Shown one piece after another: positions 1 through 5,113 of a DNA stretch of 5,113 nucleotides. Both the position numbers and the translations under genes were made by a program. The notes under the pieces are model-generated. The model was not told the DNA's origin, did not search any database, and saw nothing but the letters and a program-made list of their open reading frames with translations. Each line of letters opens with the position of its first letter. The stretch's first letter is position 1. The DNA is from Lachnospiraceae bacterium UBA2734 (GTDB lineage: Bacteria > Bacillota > Clostridia > Lachnospirales > Lachnospiraceae): positions 29,423-34,535 of the forward strand of contig DEKA01000002.1 of NCBI GenBank assembly GCA_002353635.1. Reading direction: 5' to 3'.

Positions 1-1473
1 CAGACGAGAGGCTGGTTCTATTCTCTGCATGCCGAGGCAACGCTCCTGTTCAACCGCCCGGCCTTCAAGAACGTCATCGTCATGGGCCTTGTCCTTGATG
101 AGAACGGCGACAAGATGAGCAAGTCCAAGGGCAATGCCGTGGATCCCATGGAAGCCCTGAATACGTACGGCGCAGATGCGATCCGCTGGTATTTTTACAC
201 GAACAGCGCACCGTGGCTGCCGAAGAAGTTCTCCGGTGCAGCCGTGAAGGAGGGACAGCGCAAGTTCCTGGGAACCCTCTGGAACACCTACGCGTTCTAT
301 ACGCTGTATGCGGACATCGACCAGTTCGATCCGACGAAGCATCAGCTGGAGTACGACAAGCTCTCTGTCATGGACAGATGGCTCCTCTCCAAGATGAACT
401 CCATGATCGGGGACACGGATGCCAACCTTGCGGCCTACAAGATTCCTGAGGCGGCGGCCGTCCTCGAGGACTTCGTGGATGATATGTCCAACTGGTACGT
501 CAGAAGAGGAAGAGAGAGATTCTGGGCCAAGGGCATGGAGCAGGACAAGATCAATGCCTACATGACCCTGTACACGGCGCTGAAGAATGTGTGCCTGTGC
601 GCAGCGCCCATGATCCCGTTCATGACGGAGGATATCTACCAGAATATCGTCCGCTCCGTGGACAAGAGCGCACCGGAGAGCATCCATCTCTGCCGCTACC
701 CTGTGGCAGACGAGAAGATGATAGATAAGGAACTCGAGTCCGCCATGGAAGAGGTGCTCAAGATCGTTGTGATGGGCCGCGCATGCCGCAACACATCCAA
801 CATCAAGAACAGACAGCCTCTGGCAAAGATGTATGTGAAGGCGCCGAAGAAGCTTGACGACTACTATGTTACGATCATCGAGGATGAGCTCAACGTCAAG
901 GAGGTTGAGTTCACGAACGATGTCAGAGCATATACAACTTATACATTTAAGCCGCAGCTCAAGACGGTAGGGCCTAAATACGGCAGGCACCTCGGCTTCA
1001 TCAAAAAGGCTCTGACGGAGCTGGACGGGAATGAGGCCATGGACCAGCTGAACGCTGGGAAGAACCTTCACCTGCAGGACGGCGACACAGACATCGAGCT
1101 CTCCAAGGACGATCTGCTGATCGACATGACGCAGAAGCCCGGCTTTGTATCCCAGGAGGACGGCCTCTCTGAGGGCAGCACAACGGTTGTCATCGACACG
1201 AACCTCACCCCTGCACTGATCGAGGAGGGCCTTGTCGCTGAGCTCATCAGCAAGATCCAGACGATGCGCAAGGATTCCGGGTTCGAGGTCATGGACCGCA
1301 TCAGACTTTCGATCGGCGGCAACGATCATCTCTATGACATCGCGAAGAAGAACGAGAGGGCTATCACGACAAAGGTCCTTGCAGATGCTGTGGAGAAGGA
1401 TGTGAAGCTTGCAAACGAAAAGGAGTGGAACATCAACGGCGAGAAGGCAGTCATCGGCGTGGAGAAAAAGTGA
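1..1473 (+). CDS. ileS: Isoleucyl-tRNA synthetase, type 2 (C-terminal part, 5' truncated)
   Basis: Cytosolic class I aminoacyl-tRNA synthetase that charges tRNA-Ile with isoleucine. The frame is open from base 1, so the gene starts upstream; 490 codons remain of the roughly 1030-1060 usual for type 2 enzymes. The HIGH motif and the CP1 editing domain are therefore outside the window. The fragment opens with QTRGWFYSLH, followed by the KMSKS loop at fragment codons 38-42 (bases 112-126), which stabilises the adenylate transition state. The anticodon-binding helical domain follows, with NWYVRR at codons 164-169 and NIKNRQPL at 267-274. The last part carries the IQTMRK / EVMDRI segment typical of the family. 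The tail has no cysteines, so the C-terminal zinc finger of type 1 (E. coli-like) enzymes is absent; this and DQT-type rather than DQH-type wording before RGWF point to the eukaryote-like type 2. The gene ends with TGA at 1471-1473. Family identity is secure; the subtype is inferred from half the protein. Confidence 0.97.
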   Translation, partial: QTRGWFYSLHAEATLLFNRPAFKNVIVMGLVLDENGDKMSKSKGNAVDPMEALNTYGADAIRWYFYTNSAPWLPKKFSGAAVKEGQRKFLGTLWNTYAFYTLYADIDQFDPTKHQLEYDKLSVMDRWLLSKMNSMIGDTDANLAAYKIPEAAAVLEDFVDDMSNWYVRRGRERFWAKGMEQDKINAYMTLYTALKNVCLCAAPMIPFMTEDIYQNIVRSVDKSAPESIHLCRYPVADEKMIDKELESAMEEVLKIVVMGRACRNTSNIKNRQPLAKMYVKAPKKLDDYYVTIIEDELNVKEVEFTNDVRAYTTYTFKPQLKTVGPKYGRHLGFIKKALTELDGNEAMDQLNAGKNLHLQDGDTDIELSKDDLLIDMTQKPGFVSQEDGLSEGSTTVVIDTNLTPALIEEGLVAELISKIQTMRKDSGFEVMDRIRLSIGGNDHLYDIAKKNERAITTKVLADAVEKDVKLANEKEWNINGEKAVIGVEKK

Positions 1474-1485
1474 TGGTGTGTGTCA

Positions 1486-1504
1486 GGACCACAATTCACG
1501 GTCC
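1486..1504 (+). other. Small hairpin just after ileS
   Basis: GGACC (1486-1490) and GGTCC (1500-1504) are perfect complementary arms around a 9-base loop, 12 bases after the ileS stop codon. There is no T-run after it, so it is unlikely to terminate transcription alone. It may only cap the 3' end of the ileS message, or be chance. Confidence 0.3.
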
Positions 1505-1554
1505 GCTAAGCGGCGTGCATAACCGGAATTTTGGGCGACAATGACAGATATTGC

Positions 1555-1606
1555 AGGATACGCTGCAGGGCAGAGAAGCCCTGCGGTGTATCCTTTACTC
1601 ATATTT
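1555..1606 (+). terminator. Probable rho-independent terminator of ileS
   Basis: The arms 1555-1571 and 1578-1594 pair over 17 base pairs without a gap, two of them G-U, around the 6-base loop AGAGAA. The distal arm runs into a T-rich tail, TTTACTCATATTT (1594-1606). A stem this long and GC-rich at its top, 81 bases after the ileS stop and before the next gene, is what an intrinsic terminator looks like. The tail is interrupted by A and C rather than being a pure T-run, so termination may be partial. It could also lie inside a glgP leader and act as an attenuator. The near-symmetry means it could work on the opposite strand too, but the T-rich side favours +. Confidence 0.75.
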
Positions 1607-1619
1607 AACGGCACTTTTT

Positions 1620-1695
1620 GTTTCTGTTCAGAGCTCTGCGGAGCACCCCGCATTCATTCTGCGGAGCAGTCCGGCATGCGGCAGAGAACAGAGAT
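1620..1695 (+). other. Structured region before glgP with repeated CTGCGGAGCA
   Basis: Bases 1620-1629 pair with 1686-1695 (10 bp, two G-U). Inside, TCTGC (1635-1639) pairs with GCAGA (1681-1685), leaving a 5-base bulge. At the core, CCGCA (1648-1652) can pair with TGCGG at 1660-1664. The 10-base word CTGCGGAGCA occurs twice, at 1636-1645 and 1659-1668, so CCGCA can alternatively pair with TGCGG at 1637-1641, or with a third copy at 1677-1681. If transcribed, this would be a folded leader ending 30 bases before the glgP start. It does not match any riboswitch class I recognise. A function is conjecture; only the pairing is seen. Confidence 0.35.
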
Positions 1696-1710
1696 CACGT
1701 TCATTCTTTG

Positions 1711-1720
1711 AGGGAAAGGA
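1711..1720 (+). promoter_or_regulatory. Ribosome binding site of glgP
   Basis: AGGGAAAGGA contains two Shine-Dalgarno-like cores; AAGGA (1716-1720) ends 5 bases before the ATG at 1726 and AGGG (1711-1714) 11 bases before it. This decides the start: the frame stays open up to a TTG at 1618, but that TTG has no such site and the extra 36 codons look unlike any phosphorylase N-terminus. Confidence 0.75.
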
Positions 1721-1725
1721 ACCGG

Positions 1726-4239
1726 ATGATTACAAAAACACTGATCAAATTCGACAAGGAGCTGTTCAAGAGAAGCGTCGAGTACAATGTCAAGACCATG
1801 TACAGAAGGGAGCTCGGCGAGGCGACGAGGCAGCAGGTTTTCCAGGCTGCGGCGTATGCACTCAAAGACCAGATCATCGATGACTGGATGCGCACCCAGA
1901 AGGCTTTCGATGAGCAGAATCCAAAGACGCTGTACTACCTGTCCATGGAGTTTCTGATGGGCAGAGCCTTCGGCAACGATGCGATCAATCTGCAGGCGTA
2001 CGGAGAGATTAAGGAAGCGCTGCAGGAGCTGGGCTTTGATATCAACCGCATTGAAGACGAGGAGCCGGATCCCGCCCTCGGAAACGGCGGTCTTGGAAGA
2101 TTGGCAGCATGTTTTCTGGATTCCCTTGCGACACTTAACTACCCGGCCTACGGCTGCGGCATCCGCTACCGCTACGGCATGTTCAAACAGAAGATCCAGA
2201 ACGGCTATCAGGTAGAGGTTCCGGACAACTGGCTCGAGAACGGCGATCCGTTTGAGCTGAGAAGACCGGAGTACACGCAGGAAGTGCACTTTGGCGGCTA
2301 TGTCACCAGCTATCAGGGACCGAACGGCAGAACGCTCTTCCGTCAGGAGGGGTACCGCGCAGTGAAGGCCGTTCCCTATGATATGCCGGTCATCGGCTAC
2401 GGCAACGGCTTTGTAGATACGCTGCGCATCTGGGACGCCGAGCCCGTGAACAGTTTTCATCTGGATTCGTTTGACAAGGGTGATTACGAGAAGGCTGTCG
2501 AGGAGGAGAATATGGCCCGCACGATCTGCGAGGTCCTCTACCCCTGCGACGACCACATGCAGGGCAAGGAACTGCGCCTGACCCAGCAGTATTTCTTTGT
2601 ATCCGCCTCCATCCAGTGTGCGATCCAGAAGTTCATGTCCAGGAACAAGGACATCCACGACCTTCCGGAGAAGGCTGTTTTCCAGATGAATGATACGCAT
2701 CCCACGCTGACTGTGCCGGAGCTGATGAGAATTCTTCTGGATGACTACCAGCTGGAGTGGGATGATGCGTGGAGCATTGTGCAGAGATGCACGGCGTACA
2801 CGAACCACACGATCATGGCTGAGGCCCTCGAGAAATGGCCGGTTGAGCTGTTTTCCAGACTCCTTCCCCGCATTTACCAGATCGTCGCGGAGATCAACAG
2901 AAGGTTCGAGCTGCAGATCCACCAGCGCTACGACGGAAAGGCGGATGTGCAGTACAAGATGCGCAAGATGGACGTCATTTACGACGGTCAGGTGAGAATG
3001 GCCAACATGGCGATTGTCGCCGGCTTCTCCGTAAACGGCGTGGCGAAACTCCACACGGAGATCCTCAAGAACGAGTCTCTCCATGACTTCTACGAGATGT
3101 TCCCGGAGAAGTTCAACAACAAGACAAACGGCATCACGCAGAGAAGATTCCTTCTGCACGCCAATCCGCTGCTCGCTGACTGGATTACGGCCCACATCGG
3201 GGATGCCTGGATCACGGACCTCTCACAGGTTGCGAAGCTCAAGCCTCTCGCCGAAGATCCGAAGGCGCAGAAGGAGTTCATGCAGATCAAGTACAGGAAC
3301 AAGATCCGCCTGGCACAGTATATTCAGGAGCACAACGGAATTACGGTGGATCCGGAGTCCATTTTTGATGTGCAGATCAAGCGTCTCCACGAGTACAAGA
3401 GACAGCTCCTCAACATCCTGCACGTGATGTATCTGTACAACGAGCTGAAGGACCATCCGGAGATGGACTTCCCGAAACACACATTTATTTTCGGTGCAAA
3501 GGCGGCAGCAGGCTACCAGAACGCCAAGCTCACGATCAAGCTCATCAATTCCGTGGCGGATGTCATCAACAACGATCCGTCCATTCATGATAAGATCAAG
3601 GTTGTCTTCATCGAGGACTACAGAGTGTCCAATGCGGAGGTGATCATTGCGGCAGCGGATATCTCCGAGCAGATCTCCACGGCTTCGAAGGAGGCCTCCG
3701 GCACAGGCTGCATGAAGCTCATGCTCAACGGCGCCGTGACGATAGGCACCATGGACGGCGCGAATGTCGAGATGGCTGAGGAGATGGGGAAGGAGAACAT
3801 GTTCATCTTCGGCCTCTCCTCCAAGGAAGTCATCAATTATGAAAATAACGGCGGATATGATCCGACGCAGATCTTCAATAGCGATCCGAATGTCAGACGG
3901 GTTCTGAACCAGCTTGTGGACGGCACATATGCAAAGGACAACCACGAACTGTTCCGTCCGCTCTACAACTCACTCCTGCAGAGCCAGAACGGATCCCGCG
4001 CAGACCGGTACTTCATCCTGAAGGACTTCGAGTCCTATGCGGATGCGCAGAGAAGGATTACGGCTGCCTATGAGGACAGGGCGCGCTGGGCAAAGATGGC
4101 TATTCTGAACACAGCATCTGCCGGCAAGTTCAGCTCTGACCGCACGATCGAGGAATATGTGCGTGATATCTGGCACCTGCAGAAGGTGGAGCTGCCGCCG
4201 GTGAAGAAGCCGCACGCAAAGAAGACAGCGGAGAAGTAA
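1726..4239 (+). CDS. glgP: Glycogen / alpha-glucan phosphorylase (GT35), complete
   Basis: PLP-dependent cytosolic enzyme that removes glucose units from the non-reducing ends of alpha-1,4-glucans with phosphate, giving glucose-1-phosphate. The 837 residues fit the family (about 800-845). From residue about 325 onward the numbering runs a constant 16 behind rabbit muscle phosphorylase. This maps H361 to H377, N468 to N484, K552/R553 to K568/R569, K558 to K574, E656 to E672 and the PLP Schiff-base lysine K664 to K680, so all of these catalytic or phosphate/PLP contacts are present. GNGGLGRLA (119-127) is the N-terminal glycine loop. The N-terminus begins where rabbit residue about 14 lies, so the Ser14 phosphorylation peptide is absent, as in other bacterial enzymes. 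Oddities are Cys662 where most homologues have Asn (GTGCMK instead of GTGNMK) and a lysine-rich 19-residue tail after the conserved IWHL (815-818). Glycogen phosphorylase rather than MalP is the likelier role, but substrate preference cannot be read from sequence. No other glg gene is adjacent. Confidence 0.97.
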   Translation: MITKTLIKFDKELFKRSVEYNVKTMYRRELGEATRQQVFQAAAYALKDQIIDDWMRTQKAFDEQNPKTLYYLSMEFLMGRAFGNDAINLQAYGEIKEALQELGFDINRIEDEEPDPALGNGGLGRLAACFLDSLATLNYPAYGCGIRYRYGMFKQKIQNGYQVEVPDNWLENGDPFELRRPEYTQEVHFGGYVTSYQGPNGRTLFRQEGYRAVKAVPYDMPVIGYGNGFVDTLRIWDAEPVNSFHLDSFDKGDYEKAVEEENMARTICEVLYPCDDHMQGKELRLTQQYFFVSASIQCAIQKFMSRNKDIHDLPEKAVFQMNDTHPTLTVPELMRILLDDYQLEWDDAWSIVQRCTAYTNHTIMAEALEKWPVELFSRLLPRIYQIVAEINRRFELQIHQRYDGKADVQYKMRKMDVIYDGQVRMANMAIVAGFSVNGVAKLHTEILKNESLHDFYEMFPEKFNNKTNGITQRRFLLHANPLLADWITAHIGDAWITDLSQVAKLKPLAEDPKAQKEFMQIKYRNKIRLAQYIQEHNGITVDPESIFDVQIKRLHEYKRQLLNILHVMYLYNELKDHPEMDFPKHTFIFGAKAAAGYQNAKLTIKLINSVADVINNDPSIHDKIKVVFIEDYRVSNAEVIIAAADISEQISTASKEASGTGCMKLMLNGAVTIGTMDGANVEMAEEMGKENMFIFGLSSKEVINYENNGGYDPTQIFNSDPNVRRVLNQLVDGTYAKDNHELFRPLYNSLLQSQNGSRADRYFILKDFESYADAQRRITAAYEDRARWAKMAILNTASAGKFSSDRTIEEYVRDIWHLQKVELPPVKKPHAKKTAEK

Positions 4240-4301
4240 TAAAAGAGGGACTGAACAAAAAACTCAACATCTTGTCCGGGAAGCGGGTTTTCCATCTGAA
4301 A
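4240..4301 (+). other. Gap after glgP without a clear terminator
   Basis: The 62 bases after the glgP stop are A-rich at first, with AACAAAAAACTCAAC around 4254-4268. The only hairpin found, GGAAG (4279-4283) with TTTCC-type pairing at 4289-4293, is 5 bp with one G-U and lacks a T-tail. I see no convincing intrinsic terminator, so read-through from glgP into the hydratase gene is possible. Confidence 0.4.
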
Positions 4302-4330
4302 TTATGAGTCCTCGAAGGGTGCTGTACAAT
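4302..4330 (+). promoter_or_regulatory. Candidate sigma-70/SigA promoter for the hydratase gene
   Basis: TACAAT (4325-4330) matches the -10 consensus at 5 of 6 bases. TTATGA (4302-4307), 17 bases upstream, matches the -35 consensus at 3 of 6. Transcription would start near 4337 and give a leader of about 25 bases containing the ribosome binding site. The -10 is good, the -35 weak, so this remains a candidate. Confidence 0.45.
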
Positions 4331-4349
4331 TACACAGATTGACAGAATT

Positions 4350-4354
4350 GGAGG
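4350..4354 (+). promoter_or_regulatory. Ribosome binding site of the hydratase gene
   Basis: GGAGG, 7 bases before the ATG at 4362, is a near-ideal Shine-Dalgarno sequence and spacing. It fixes the start of the truncated gene. Confidence 0.85.
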
Positions 4355-4361
4355 GAAGTAC

Positions 4362-5113
4362 ATGGTAGAGATCAAAAAGGGAGGAGCGTACTACCTCGGC
4401 GATGATCAGTTCATCGCCGATGACGGCAGCGCGGCAGCGCAGCTGAAGGCAAACGGTCTTACAGAGACAAAGGAAGACGGCAGGGATGGGACAATGGCCT
4501 GGCAGATCCTCTCCTCGCACAACACAAGCGGGAAGAAGGACGAGCTGGCCATCCGTTTTGACAAGCTCACTTCTCACGACATCACCTACGTCGGCATCAT
4601 TCAGACGGCGCGGGCATCGGGCCTTACGAAGTTCCCCATGCCCTACGTCCTCACGAACTGCCACAATTCTCTCTGCGCAGTCGGCGGCACGATCAACGAG
4701 GATGACCACATGTTCGGCCTCACGGCCGCGAAGAAGTACGGCGGCATCTATGTGCCTCCGCACCTCGCTGTCATCCACCAGTACGCGCGTGAGATGCTGG
4801 CGGAGTGCGGGGGCATGATCCTCGGCTCCGACTCGCATACCAGATACGGCGCGCTCGGCACAATGGCCATGGGCGAGGGCGGCCCGGAGCTGGTGAAGCA
4901 GCTCCTGAACCAGACCTATGACATCAAACGCCCTGAGGTGATCGCAGTCCATCTGACCGGCGCACCGAAACGCGGCGTCGGTCCGCACGATGTGAACATC
5001 GCCCTCATCGGTGCTGTCTTTGCGAGCGGCTTTGTGAAGAACAAAGTTCTCGAGTTCGTAGGTTCCGGCATTAAGAACCTCTCCGAGGATTTCCGCATCG
5101 GCATCGACGTCAT
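4362..5113 (+). CDS. Aconitase-superfamily hydratase, YbhJ-like (N-terminal part, 3' truncated)
   Basis: The reading frame is open from the ATG to the right edge: 250 codons of a protein expected to be about 750 residues if it is of the YbhJ type. The clearest signature is GSDSHTRYGALG, with Asp157-Ser158-His159-Thr160 matching the aconitase active-site D165-S166-H167 block. Upstream, Gln81 (IIQTARASG) corresponds to aconitase Gln72, His139 (VIHQ) to His147, and His101 to His101. The position matching aconitase Asp100 is Cys100 (TNCHNSL). The later KRGVGPHDVNIALIG segment fits the aconitase GVGPKDV-type stretch. These matches were aligned by eye from memory of the family. The three cysteines that hold the [4Fe-4S] cluster in aconitase lie further downstream in the protein, beyond the window, so cluster binding cannot be judged. 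The wording resembles the uncharacterised E. coli YbhJ hydratase more than AcnA/AcnB or LeuC; its substrate is unknown. It has its own ribosome binding site and a candidate promoter. Confidence 0.88.
   Translation, partial: MVEIKKGGAYYLGDDQFIADDGSAAAQLKANGLTETKEDGRDGTMAWQILSSHNTSGKKDELAIRFDKLTSHDITYVGIIQTARASGLTKFPMPYVLTNCHNSLCAVGGTINEDDHMFGLTAAKKYGGIYVPPHLAVIHQYAREMLAECGGMILGSDSHTRYGALGTMAMGEGGPELVKQLLNQTYDIKRPEVIAVHLTGAPKRGVGPHDVNIALIGAVFASGFVKNKVLEFVGSGIKNLSEDFRIGIDV

Noticed and set aside
1618..1725. In-frame TTG start giving glgP a 36-residue N-terminal extension
   Set aside because: No ribosome binding site precedes the TTG. The extension does not resemble phosphorylases and overlaps the predicted leader structure, while the ATG at 1726 has a good site and matches the usual bacterial N-terminus.
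1551..1883. 110-codon + strand frame spanning the gap and the start of glgP
   Set aside because: It begins at a TTG without a ribosome binding site, runs through the terminator hairpin and overlaps glgP out of frame; no recognisable protein features.
1654..3195. 513-codon open frame on the minus strand inside glgP
   Set aside because: It is antisense to a complete, well conserved phosphorylase. Its predicted protein has no recognisable domain, and long antisense frames are expected in genes with G/C-rich third positions.
3223..3945. 240-codon open frame on the minus strand inside glgP
   Set aside because: Same reason: it is a shadow of the glgP coding strand, with no recognisable motif.
4279..4293. 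Short hairpin after glgP as a terminator
   Set aside because: Only 5 bp including a G-U pair, with no T-run after it.
4339..4344. Perfect TTGACA that could be a -35 box
   Set aside because: The matching -10 would fall on the start codon of the hydratase gene (about 4362-4367, ATGGTA) and does not resemble TATAAT. It is probably chance.
4848..4895. Apparent loss of an iron-sulfur cysteine in the GALGTMAMGEGG stretch of the hydratase
   Set aside because: The Cys seen here in mitochondrial aconitase (GGLGGICIG) is not a cluster ligand. The ligands are in the later SCTNS and GPC..C-type motifs, which lie outside this window.
4302..4988. 228-codon open frame on the minus strand over the hydratase gene
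   Set aside because: The + strand here encodes a clear aconitase-family protein with a strong ribosome binding site; the antisense frame has no family features.

Overview
The window reads as a stretch of an anaerobic Firmicutes (Clostridia) chromosome, most likely Lachnospiraceae-like. Three things point there: an IleRS of the eukaryote-like type 2, a clostridial-looking glycogen phosphorylase, and strong AGGAGG-type ribosome binding sites. The genes look fairly GC-rich with a preference for C or G at third positions, while the gaps are visibly richer in A/T. The genus cannot be named from this sequence alone.

Layout: three genes, all on the + strand. Positions 1-1473 are the C-terminal half of isoleucyl-tRNA synthetase (ileS, cut by the left edge). 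Positions 1474-1725 are a 252-base gap with a strong hairpin (1555-1594), probably the ileS terminator, and then a structured stretch just before the next gene. Positions 1726-4239 are a complete glycogen/alpha-glucan phosphorylase (glgP, 837 aa). Positions 4240-4361 are a short gap with a plausible promoter. From 4362 to the right edge is the N-terminal third of an aconitase-superfamily hydratase resembling E. coli YbhJ.

The three genes do not form an obvious pathway. They serve translation (tRNA charging), storage-glucan breakdown (release of glucose-1-phosphate) and an uncharacterised hydratase/isomerase reaction. The gaps, the hairpin and the promoter candidate suggest separate transcription units. 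No other glycogen genes, RNA genes, mobile elements, CRISPR arrays or transfer signs were seen.

No convincing novel multi-gene system is present. The points most worth a second look are the altered active-site position in the YbhJ-like hydratase, competing hairpins in front of glgP, and an Asn-to-Cys change beside the PLP lysine of the phosphorylase.
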